DNA from: Promerops cafer
Lineage: Eukaryota > Chordata > Aves > Passeriformes > Nectariniidae
DNA: 64,000 nucleotides
Direction: 5' to 3'
NCBI GenBank assembly: GCA_013398275.1
Contig: VZSE01014929.1
Span: 62,001-126,000 of the forward strand
A model generated the notes under the pieces. That model did no database searches. It was not told the DNA's origin and was given only the letters and a program-made list of their open reading frames with translations. Both the position numbers and the translations under genes were made by a program. Positions 1 to 11,400 of this stretch are shown piece by piece (position 1 is the first letter of the stretch; every line of letters starts with the position of its first letter).

Positions 1-310
1 GACACAATTGAAAAGAGTCTGGCTCCATCTTTATACCCTCCCTTCAAATATTTATATACATTGGTGAGATCCCCTCTGAGTCTTCTCTTTTCTAGGCTGA
101 TCAGTCTTGGCTCTCTCAGCCTTTCCTCATAGGAGAGATGCTCCAGTCCCTTCATCACCTTTGTGGCCTCTTGTAGGACTCTCTTCAGCATGGCCATGTC
201 TTCTTTGCACTGGGGAGCCCAGAATCTGGACACAACACATGTGGCCACACACCAGGTGTGGCCTCACTAGTGCTGAGCAGAGGGGAAGAATCACCTCCCT
301 GACCTGGTAC
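1..310 (-). mobile_element. CR1 LINE fragment, antisense
   Basis: Reads as the complement of the 3' half of an avian CR1: segments like CTCTCTCAGCCTTTCCTCAT, TGCTCCAGTCCCTTCATCA and CCAGGTGTGGCCTCACTAG are typical of antisense CR1. It begins at the window edge, so its full length is unknown. The right end near 310 is approximate. An intermediate-age copy with small indels. Confidence 0.85.
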
Positions 311-948
311 CACTCCTCCCACTGCACAAGAATAAAGGTAATTCGTGCTAGAAATAGACATCTTAGTACCAGATCTGAACGTCTGTGATCCAAAGACCTT
401 ACCCAAAGTCTGAATATTGAAAGCAGTAGTTCAAGTCTTGCCCGCTGCTAGGCTGTTACTTTTCCCAACCAACTCTCTTTGAGACAACAACCACTTTGGG
501 GGCTGAGTGTTCCACGTGGTGTGTTTTGGACAATGAACTGCTGGCGAATAGTAGTAGCTCTAGTTGCCTCTAGTTTAAAATGTAGGTTTTGGACCCCTCA
601 TCCAAAGGCCTGGTAATTGCTGGGTAAAGGCAATCTATCACAGAAATGGTAAATGCCCACTTTGCCAGCAGGAAAAGACAGGACGTGTCCTTACATACAC
701 TCATCACGGCACGTGTATTCACACACACCATTTATTTTTCTTGCTTACAATAGAGCAACTTCATTTTCCTCTGCTTTGGAAAGGTTCTGTCATCTTTTTC
801 AAGTCCATGACCACCCTACCCAGCTGGGCTTCTTCAGACACTATCCTATAAGGATATGTAATCATTAGGAGGTAGGCTCATTAGAAGCCACAGCTCCTTG
901 GCATCTCCTCTTCATGCTTCATGAGAAAAGAATTGAGGGCCCATCTCT
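311..948. other. No gene recognised
   Basis: Unique sequence right of the CR1 fragment. It would be 3' UTR or downstream flank of WIPF3 if the candidate terminal exon is right. Nothing else stands out. Confidence 0.5.
731..736 (-). terminator. Candidate polyadenylation signal AATAAA for WIPF3
   Basis: TTTATT on the plus strand reads AATAAA on the minus strand, 213 bp past the candidate stop at 949. The hexamer is common in AT-rich DNA, so it supports the candidate terminal exon only weakly. Confidence 0.2.
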
Positions 949-974
949 TCATGAAAGTGACATCCTGCTGCAAT
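949..974 (-). CDS. WIPF3: Candidate short terminal coding exon of WIPF3
   Basis: On the minus strand a strong pyrimidine tract (CTTCACTTCTTCCATTCTG) ends in CCTCAG, with AG at 976-975. In the required phase 1 the exon would add DCSRMSLS and stop at TGA 951-949. An AATAAA lies 213 bp further on, at 736-731. There is no convincing likeness to the mammalian C-terminus, which as I recall is about 33 residues long and ends in LSLKTLR. Alternatives: an alternative exon, or chance, with the true last exon left of position 1. Confidence 0.22.
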
Positions 975-2384
975 CTGAGGCCAGGCAGAATGGAAGAAGT
1001 GAAGAAACATAAAAACAGACTAAAGATAGCATATTGGTTTGACAGTTCATTGAAAAAATGTCTGAATAATAACTGGAGAATTTCCAAAAATTATGATGGA
1101 AGGGGAAAAAAGAACTAAAGGCACATAGCACAAAACATTCTGACGTAACATTGTCAGCACGATAAGAATGAGAATTGTTTCAACACTACAAAGAATTTAA
1201 ATTTTATGCTGCTTTGCTTAAAAAATATTCACCTACATACGGTAATTTAAAAGCCTGTACTAACATTCCTGTAGAATGTAGGCCAGTTCAAAAGGTATCA
1301 TTTATATTGTTTTAATACATATAGAAATGTTAATATTGCAGTACTTGTGACTCAAGTACAATCTATCACTGCAACAGGGACCCCTTCTGTTTTATATATT
1401 ATCTTGATCTTCTTTTTAAATACTAGTCCAGAGAGCATCAGAAGACTCTTCTCATCTCACGTGTGTTCTTAATGGAGGATTTTTAGAGGGATCTGTAAAT
1501 AGATAGGACAGATTTTAAATAGGTATTTTGGATGCAGTTATATAGCAGGGATGCTGCATTTATCTGCTACCCTGATATATACATATACATACACATATAT
1601 ACATATATATATACACACATATATATACATACATACACATATGGCTTGTGTTCTGCAGCCCTTCAGTAAAAAGTCAGAATACACAGCAGACAATTTACCC
1701 TGACTGAGGCTGCTATGAAAAGTCATGCAAAGTACTTTAGCATGGAAACAAAACAAAAGGTTAATTAAAAGCTGGAGATCTAATAATACAGAAAACTGGG
1801 TTTTATCAAGAGCAGAATATGGGCATTTCAACTACCCATTTTGAAAACTGGATAGGTGAACTGCTCTTACAACAGTGACCTGATTCTAAGTTACTAAGTT
1901 AAGAAGGGAGGAAAAAAAAATAAAGCAAGATTCAGCCATTTATCACTTTCCTGACAAAGTTCATGTACTAAGTCTCTTTGTTATTCAGGTGTGTAAAACA
2001 CCATGCATAGGATTTAAATCAAAATACATAATGGAAGACATGGATCAAGTCATCTTTCTCTGTGATTTCACAAGTTAGTGAACAAAAAAATCAAACTCAG
2101 TAGCTGCCCATGTCTGTTTTTAACATTACAGGCTTTGCAAATTTAGTGATCTAAAAACACAGGCTGCATGTCCAGCCACATAATTTGGTTTTAGCTAAGA
2201 CTCTAAAGTAACTAAGTGCTTTTCATTATATCTTTGGTCCCTGTTGCCACTGTGAGAAATCCCATTCCTCTCTGTGCCTATGCTAGCAGTCCAGTTATGC
2301 TAATACTGGTTCAGTTCTTTATTTTGTGTCCCCATTTTCAAACCTCTTGATAATGATCACATCTTTTCATGTTTACACACTTAC
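975..2384 (-). other. WIPF3 intron after exon 6 (far end uncertain)
   Basis: AT-rich and without recognised coding sequence. Holds an AT/AC microsatellite at 1572-1641. No exon with the RGAPPLPP-type ending of WIPF1/WIPF2 was found on the minus strand. Confidence 0.5.
1572..1641. repeat. AT/AC-rich microsatellite
   Basis: An imperfect run of ATAT, ACAT and ACAC units. It makes spurious open frames of tyrosine, isoleucine and valine on the minus strand. Confidence 0.85.
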
Positions 2385-2486
2385 CTCTGGCTATCTTGCT
2401 GGGATATGTTTTCTGAAATGGTTTGAATTCATCAGGTGGGGGGAAATCTTCCACAGAATGGAAAGTAAATTTCGATTCGAAGTCAT
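2385..2486 (-). CDS. WIPF3: WIPF3 coding exon 6: WASP-binding motif
   Basis: Thirty-four codons, starting in the split D codon: DDFESKFTFHSVEDFPPPD, then EFKPFQKTYPSKIAR. This is the conserved C-terminal segment of WIP-family proteins that wraps the EVH1 (WH1) domain of WASP/N-WASP; ESKFTFH, EDFPPP and YPSK are its key blocks. The acceptor is TTTCCCAG (AG at 2488-2487) and the donor AGAG then GTAAGTG (GT at 2384-2383), a near-perfect consensus, so at least one further exon must follow in this transcript. Exit phase is 1. Confidence 0.96.
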
Positions 2487-5400
2487 CTGGGAAATTTCAA
2501 GGAAATAAACATTAGCTGCTGCTAGAGAGAAACTTAAACAAGCAAACAAAACCCAACAATGTTGCCACAAGTAATTTCAATTAAAAATGCTGGCTTATTT
2601 TCCCCTGGAACTGATAGTGGCTCATTTCATATGAACCATCTTGATGAGTACTTCTGTGAGCCATCCAAGTTTTTTGCCTTAATTGCAATCACTGCCTGCT
2701 GTTAAAACTGAAGTTAAGCTTCTGTCTGCTGTTCCAGTTTTCTGCATTGATGGTATTGTGGTTATAGAGGTATTCATTGGTAGTTTTCAAGACATGTAGC
2801 TCTAAACAAGAATGAATGTCCAATTCATAAAAATAATTCTTAGTGGTCTTTGCCCTATAGGAATGAAACCCCTAAATGTCCATGATCTGGTTTCAAGAAT
2901 GATAATATAAGCACACTATAGGAACTGTTTATATTTTAAGTAACTTTGCAGGTAGAGCGTGCTTTTCGTTTCTACTGACTGAATTCAAATCCTTTTTGAA
3001 AAAGCCTTCATTTTCTATCATTGATAAGGTTATACAAAAATGTTTCTATTGTACTACCCTGTCATTGCTAGGACAAAGTCTTGAGTGAGTTTCTGAGAGA
3101 CACAGAGGCTTCTGTATTAAAATTATTAACTAAGGCCAAGAGAGTTTATTTAATGGTATTACCAATGATGTGCATATTTCCATTTTTAAGTGGTGTGTAG
3201 GGGTCATGAGCTGTAGCCCAGGCTGAGACTGCAGACTTGCTTGTAAGTTCAGTTGTTGGGGATCTTGCTGGTGGCTGTGGAGGTGTGACCAGCTTCCCAG
3301 CACCGGTTCCTTTAAAAAAAAAACCAGGAGACCAGCATATAAACATCATTGTGACTTAAACCCAACAGTAAACTACACACAAAAGTGGACAGGGTGTAGA
3401 AAGAATGCAGAATTTGGGGCAAACAAATCCATAGCTGTTTGCCAAGCCTGACCACGGATTTGTAGCCTTAAGTATTAAATTCAAGTCACTATTGGAATTG
3501 GCTGGGGCTTTCCATTTCCCGTTCTAAGGAAAAGTGTGACATTCTGAGGTGTAGTTTTGTCCCGGTCTGGAAGTGAAGATTATCCTTCCGCTTTCACAAG
3601 AACAAGTAGTCTCTTTAAGCATAGGCAATCAACAAAACAACCACACTAGGTGGTATGTCTAAAAGAAAATTTCCTGACACTTTGGCAGCTATGCAGTGGA
3701 ATTACCATTAGTCTTGTGCATTTCACTGAGGAGTTGCAAGGGCCTTCAAAGTTTACATCTGGAAGACCTACCACAGGAGTTGTTGGGGGGGGGGAGCCCA
3801 AGGCCTCCAAGTTAGCAGCCTCCCAAAACTGCTTATCCTCCTACATAACAAGGGACAGGCAGGGTAATTTTATAGAAAATGTACAAATCGAACTACCATG
3901 AGAAATGGGCATCTCAACACGGTAACAGTCCATCAGACAGTTCTGAGCAGCATTAATCACCACCACAAGGCACCTGATCTGCTGTACTTACACAGCCTTT
4001 CCCCTGGCTCTCAAAGGGAGCCAGTAATCTTTCTCCTGATATATGGCTGCTAAAATACAGGGTACAGAACATTCTCTTTCAGATGTTCCCTGTTAAGTAG
4101 CTGTCTCCATTTCTCAAACCCACACAGACCTAGACTCATCTTTTTTTATTATTTTCATTACATTAGAGGAGTCTAATAAAATTTCCTTCTGTCATTTACT
4201 CAAGGAAATACTAGATAATACCCCACTTTCCAAGTAGTTGGAGAAACCTTTGGCCCAACCACCTTGATCACAGGAGGCACTGGCTGCTTCTCTTTGTTGA
4301 ACAGCAGAGGGCTGCAGCCAGATTTGCTTTTGCACGCCTGTTGCTGGTAGCTGCCCCATCTCTGTTTCATTATCTCCTGTACTGTTTCCAATCTGTTGCC
4401 AATACTGGTCCTGCATGGGTACAGCTGTAGAGGGATGTCCTGGGCAGGCTGGCACACGAGCAGCTGCTGACCTGGCAGACACCGCGGTTGTACTGTGCTC
4501 CCCCATCTGAGCCTGTCAGGGTACCACCCGGTGCACTGCTGGAGACACACCTATGCCAATACAAAAGCAAGAAGCAGCCCAGCGGCCCTACGACTTTGCC
4601 TCCACTGCTCAGCATGCTGCTTCCAAGAGCGGCGGCTTAAACGATAAGGCATGTGTGCGCAGCGCTAAGAACTGCCTGACATCTCAAAAAGCCGGATGTT
4701 TTGAGTGTTCATCACCAGCCGTGCAACCTACAGGTTGTGTGCTCTTCATCCCTGCCCCTCCATGCTCTCCAGTCACCCGTGCAATAGAATGGTTTGGGTT
4801 GGAAGGCGGCCTTGAAGAACTAAGTAATCTTCAAGGTCCCGCTCCAACACAAATCATTCTATGATTTTCCCCGCTAGCCGAAGGGAGGGAAAAGCCTCCT
4901 TCCTTCAGAGGTGCCGCTCTCACCTGCGCCTCGGCCGGGTCTCTTCTTCCTGGTCTCCACCACGGCTGCGGGCTGAGGGGGGCCGGGGGTGGGTGGGAGC
5001 GGCAGCGACTGGATGTTGCTTGGCTTATGGAACTGTGACAGCAAGTGGGGAGACTTGGGGGGCAGCGGAGGGGGCACGTCGGCACCGCTGAAGGCCGGGG
5101 NNNNNNNNNNNNNNNNNNNNNNNNNNNNNNNNNNNNNNNNNNNNNNNNNNNNNNNNNNNNNNNNNNNNNNNNNNNNNNNNNNNNNNNNNNNNNNNAGGGC
5201 GATCGGCCGGAGGGGGCAGAGGGGGCGGAGGAGGGAAGATGAGGGAAGGCTTGCTGGAAGCGGGAGGCGGTGGAGGGGGGGCGGGCAGGCTGGGCCGCCC
5301 GGGGCCCGCTCCTGCTGCGGCTCGGGAGGTGCCGGGAAGCTCCGGTGGGACAGCAGCCCTTGGAGCCTCGGCCGGGTGCGAGGCGTTGCTGTTCGCTTTG

Positions 5401-8400
5401 GCAGCGCCGCTGCTCGGCGGGGCGGAGGGTCTGGGGGATGCTGCTCGGCCTCCGGAGAGCTGCCCAGGCCTCCCTGCTGGAAACCAGGTATCACATGTTA
5501 CACACCGGGATTGCGTTCCCACTCCTCAGACCGAACGGCGACAAGGGCAAGCTCTTCATCTTCCCCTCCCCAGTGGATACCTGGACGGATTAAACTCATT
5601 CACCCCGAACACCTCATATCCAACAGGTTGCCCACGCTGTAATGGGGCTTAGGAGGTGATGCATTCCAGTGGGCACCAGGCATTCTGCTTAGTTATATGA
5701 CGACCTGCTCAGAGACCCTGCTCCCTTCCCTGTTCCTCAGCTTCTGCAGAATGAAACTGTTTAAGGAGAAGGAACTTTTCTGCAGAGTCTGGAGCCCTTC
5801 ACACCAGCCTCATCTTGCCTGGTACAGCCCGCTGGGCATTTAGAGTCACAGTGAAAAGTACACGAGCAGTTTGACACACATCAACTGGTATCCTTCAAGT
5901 TAAGTACTTGCTAGGATCAAAAATTTCACACAAATGTTACAGAAACCTCAACTTCACAGATAAAAGCCAGGTTTCTAAAAGCAATGCCTCAAAGGCTTTC
6001 CAGAAGGCACAGGTTCTGGTATTTCCTTTTTAACAGCAAATGCCTGAAGACTCTTGAACATACAAAATGTCTTTTCCTGAGTAAATGTCAAGGATTTATC
6101 ACAAAGCAAGATGTCAAAAAAGGCATCTCATTCAACACTCACATAGTCTGATAGGCATGGCCATAGTTTTAAGAACAACTCAAAAGTAGTTATTGCCACT
6201 GAAGCTATGTCAAAAGCCCCATCACACACAGTGCTGTGCATCTTTGGCTTGCCTTTCGGGAGCAAAAAACCTTCAGGTAGAGCCAAGTTCTGTCTTTCCC
6301 TGCAAAACCTACTTTGCCCTGTGCTGCCTGAGCAGGCACCAACTGCCCAACAGAGCCAGAGGTCATTACTGTGACTATAAAAGTCATCTCTCATTGATGC
6401 TGGCACTTCTTGAGGTGAAAGCAGCAGTGGGGCTCCCACGTGTGCCTTCTTCCTGTCATTGTGAAGCAACAATACTCTTACCCTTCTTTTTCACATCAGT
6501 AAATTACCTTGATGGATCAAAGCTATACTCTATGAAATCCAGAGAGCAAAAATCTTAATTATGAATCTTTAAAGTAATACACAAGACTGTAATACCATAG
6601 AAATATACACTACTGGAGGGAAGGAAATACGACTTTGCCATTTGTGCTGAAACTGATAAGCTCAGATTTCAACACTGTATTCAAGACACAATTAAAAGTT
6701 TTCATTAAAATGTAAAAAGCTCAGTTAAAGAGATCTATTTAATCTTTCTTACCAAGTGTGGAGATAGCTTTTTATTTATGTTTTAAGGAACAAGGCACCT
6801 GAGATCTAGAAAGGTGGCTTCAATCACATTATTAATTGAGCCCTCCATGGTCACATGATGAACTAAGCATTCAGAAAAAAAAAAATCCCAAAAACCCAAT
6901 AAAAATCAATCAGGAAAGCTAATCCCAAAGTACTTTCATCCCAACTTTCTGCCCACCCAGCTATGCTTTCATACAAATGAAGCCGTTACCTGTCATATCC
7001 CTCTGGCCCGCTGGTCTGAGAACAGGAAAGCCACCAGCAAATAAACCTCCCAAAGGCTGCTGAGGGCCACCTTTATTAACAGCTGGGTTACCTCCATCTC
7101 TGTTAGCTCCTTTGGGTTCTGTTAAAAAGAATGAAAAACCCAGGGTTTATCAGAAAATCATTTCATGCTTACCCTGAGACTGCTAAGCTTGGTGGCAACA
7201 AACAGCCAAGGCTAAACTTTTCCCTTACTGTTACTACAGGAACTGCCATCCCTCTCTGACCTGTACCTTGGAGCACAGCACCCTCTGGTGCTCTTCAGTC
7301 TCACACAAGTCGTGACACTGAGAAGTAGCTGTGTTAGGCCTAATGCTCAATTTATGTTTCCAGAATTTTTCATCATTTTTTGTTCTTTTAATCTAATAAA
7401 GAACAATTCTTCTGCTAGAGCCAACGATCCCTACCTAATTATTTTACTATTTTATCAAGGATTTCATCATTCATTATTTATTTTTGAACAAGGAATGCCT
7501 GTTAAGGTGATAGTTGGAGACTTACCAAGAAGCATTAACAGTCATTGATCTCAGAGCAGGATGCACATTTAGAAAGTGTCCCCTCTCCGCATCCTAAAGC
7601 CATATGATGATGCAGACCTTCAAACCTGCCCTTCAATTTGAAACTGCCCATCTGACCTCCACCCACACCCGAGGCTTCAGCAAAGCTCCCCCTGGGCCTT
7701 ACTGAGGAGCACATGCTCACTTTCAATCTGTGGTGCACTGCGGTCGTTGATTTGAGTCACTTTCCTTAGGCGAGTTCCCTGCTGGATATCAGCCAAGAGC
7801 GCGTTCCGTGCTTTTTGGTCTTCCTTTCGCAATTTTGGTATCTCTGAGCTTGCCTGTTGACAATAGGAGCTTTAGATGGGAGGTACAGACAAAAATACAT
7901 GTTTAGAAAGGATACACAGGCAAACATGGGATAGGAGATTTGAAATAAGCCCTTCCTGGCAGCTGTCACTTCCAAGCCTTTGAGTCGAATCAACAGGAAC
8001 AGCATTAGGTTGTGCAGGAGGCAGGAAAGCTGAAAGTTTAAATATAACACAAAACTAATACTAGTTGAAAGCAAATTAGGAGGCATGCTTAAATAAAATG
8101 TGACCTCATTTGGCCATTTAGGGCCTCTGTCCCACAACTCCAGCTCCAGCTGCCTCTATAAGCTCGTATGATGCTATTTACAATGCCTTACATCAAAATT
8201 TTTATATGTCAAATTATAATAAATATCTGTTTTATCCATGTTTCTTAGGAGTAGAGATAGATAAATGCATGCTGCACTTATATTTGAATGTGATTATTAA
8301 CTTATTTAGACTGTCTCTCTGTACTGGAGATTAACACCAGTTTAAATAGAATGCCTTTAGAATAATACAATTACATTTTAGTAACGTTTCTATCGAAACC

Positions 8401-11400
8401 AAGCTTGGTAAGTGTAAAGTCAAGTTGCAGTTTAAAGTTTTTTAATAAAACAAACAAACAAAATGTATTCTTTATTCTTACTTCTTCAAGTTTCTTGTTG
8501 TATATATTAAAAAACCCCATATCTTTAAAAAAATTGGATGTTTCAATTTTTAAAAGCAGATAATAAACAGCAAAACTGTTATTCCTAAACCCGCTGTGAT
8601 TAACAGAGCAGTCTAATAGAGCGGAATCTTCACATCAGAGGAGCAATATTCTGCTTGCTTCCAACATTCCCAGAGGCTAAGTTACTCCCCAAAGAGAACG
8701 AGTACCAGAAATGTTTCCATAGCCCTTAATTTTAGCATCATAGTTGTAATAAAGCAGAACAATACCGTCACACTTGAAAAAAACCCCCAAAACCAACCCA
8801 GCTTGGTAATGGCACTCTGAAAGCAAAACAGAAACTTGAAAACACTTAACCAGCTGCTGAATTAATAATGCGTCTAACTCGCTAATCCCAAGTGAAGAAT
8901 TCTATCAGTACGATATTATTCATGGTTATTTTTGTACTTGCTAAAATAATCAAAACCCAGCCAGCGGGATCTGCCACGCCCCGCTAGATGGAGCTCCAGA
9001 CCGCCGCTAACGCCGCAGCATTCCTGAGCCCTGATGTAAAAACTCGGAATTACAACCTGGCTGATATGTAACCACGTGTTATTTTAAAATGTTAGGAAAA
9101 CCCCCACTCTATTACATTGTCCTCGTTTGAAACAGCTCTGCCTGCCCTCGTACTTGCAGAACAGGGAGTCCCACTGGCCATTACGAGGCCCCAGAAGAGC
9201 TGCCCGTGTCAGCAGTGTTAGACCACGTACCAGCCACAAACCATTTCCACTCCCCTTCTCTGGAAGCTGACAATACTTACTGTGAAAAATGGAAATACCA
9301 TAACTGGAACAAGGGTGATTCCCTTCCTCACAAAAGCTCTTTACCAGTATCTTCAACTTCTTGTCTCTCTACTCCCACTAATGACTTTGCTGTAGCAGGA
9401 CAAGCACGATCTAGAGGGATCTGATCAAGAGCTATGTTTAAAATTAGATCCAGCAGCTGTCTTTCATTTCCGGGTTCAAGTGTCCATATATTATGTCAGC
9501 TGTCCATTTCACCTCCCAGATCTACTTCTCTGGGCTGACAGGCTATTGGAATATAAAGTCTTGATATGCAGACATCTATTTGGCTAAAATAACCCTCTTG
9601 TGGCAATTTGTGGCAAGTGACCCATGACTTGATATCAATGTAACCCAAGCAAGACAAAAATCTGTCACATAAAAAAGCAGGAATATTGTTCTGCCATCCC
9701 ATAATGCAGCATAACAAGCTGCCTCTCTCTTACAACAGATTTGCTTACTCCAAGCATAACTCCAACCCATGCCCCAGCTGTTTCTTCTTCCTCCTCATGT
9801 AGGTAAGAGATACAATCTTCCGTGCCCAGCCTGGTGGACTCGGATGATTGATTAGCTGCTGAGTAGCTTGATATGGATTCTCTTTTTCCATTACAAAGTC
9901 AAGATGGTCTGGGGTGTAACGTTGCCTGGTTGCACAGTGGTCAGAGCTCCTTCAGATTTCTTGTTTGCTGCCTGCACTCCCAAGGTCAGTGATAATCCTT
10001 GCCAAGAATCATTTCACCAGGTAAGTATCCCACCAGCTACTGGTGTCCAGCATTTGCAAATTCCTGGATTTACCATATTGTTTTTTGACACAACCTTCCT
10101 TTCTTTGATGAAGAAATAAATCTTGGATTCACACTCATGCTGTACATGCAATCGATAGCACAAGCACAGATAATAAATATGTAAGTTCTGCATCAAGAGA
10201 AAAACAGAAAGAGGAGCTCTTATGGCTGTCAAATCTTCAGCCCTGGTCACATGCAATAGAAGAGCTTCAGCAGGAACACAAGTACAATTTTAAGTCACAG
10301 AGGGAAAACAGCTGCAAGACAAAAGATGTAATTCTTAGGCTACTTTCTACCCCACCATCTGCAGGGCAGCCTCATTTATTTACAAAAAGAGAAACATCTC
10401 AGTGTTTCAATGAAAATCAGAAGGGAAGTGGAGAAGAATGTGAAGATCATTTGTTTTATCAGATGCCAGAGCTGCCTCAGGTAACACAGAGTGAAATTAA
10501 ATTCCATACTTTATTTACAGGAATTGGTAAGGGAATGGTGGGTTCTCATTACCTTAGCAACCACTAGGTTATTCTGCTACTATTTCAGACACAATGAATG
10601 TCATGTTCAGTACATACTTAGAAACAGAATGGAACAAACCACGCATGTAAACAGCCTGAACATAAGAATTACTTCCTTTTCATCTCTCCCAACTCCACCA
10701 CCTTTTGTCTTCAGTGTCCTAAATTACACACTCAGCTATGATATACAGTAAAGTATAGGACTAACGTTCAGGCTATCTGTCAGGTCTTCAAAACACCTCT
10801 AAATAGGAAAATACCATCAAATCATATTTTTTAGAGTGATGTTTCAGACTGTAAATTATCAATGTTGGAAATAAAAATTTCAGAATTTGAAGCTGGTAAC
10901 TTAGACTAGTGGAGATATGAATGAGGACAGCATGAATACAGAGAGAGATCTAAATCACTGCAGCTTGAAGCTGTTTGAAAGGAACAACAAACCAAAACAT
11001 GTTTCCCCACTGCTGAGGTGGAGGGGGGAAAGGAGAAAAAAAAAATGCACAACATAAAAATGTCAAATGTAAAACTAAAAGTGACTGGATTACAAATAAT
11101 GGTCATATCTCTGAAATGAAAGACTGCATCCCAAGTCCCACAAGCCTGGACCTGGAAGGGGCTCCAGCAGCAAGCCTGAATTAGCAAGTATGGCAAGGAG
11201 AGATAGTACTCTGCTCCAATATATCTCGACCTTTCAGCAAAAAAACAGTGTGAGCAAAAATGGAATCACAAGCTCAGTTCTGGCCTCCAGATTTTTAAAA
11301 TTACATTGTGCAAACCTGGAGGTGCAAAAGAAAGAGCCAAAGCAGTGCTGAAAACACTGGAGGCAACAGCTCAGATTTCAGTGGCTCTGCTTGGACTGTC

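Larger units (their letters stand above)
3310..4923 (-). other. WIPF3 intron between exons 5 and 4
   Basis: 1.6 kb. Contains a G-run at 3785-3794, an unexplained GC-richer block at about 4200-4750, a CTCF-like motif at 4301-4314 and a small CR1 fold-back at 4785-4867. Several overlapping minus-strand open frames near 4192-4615 do not resemble a known protein and I do not call them coding. Confidence 0.85.

Noticed and set aside
127..406. Overlapping frames at the left edge
   Set aside because: They lie in an antisense CR1 fragment.
4192..4615. Three overlapping minus-strand open frames (81-116 codons) as a gene
   Set aside because: They lie in one intron in competing frames, with no family likeness or start context; low stop density from base composition explains them.
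5239..5652. Plus-strand open frames opposite WIPF3 exon 4
   Set aside because: They are the antisense shadow of the proline-rich exon.
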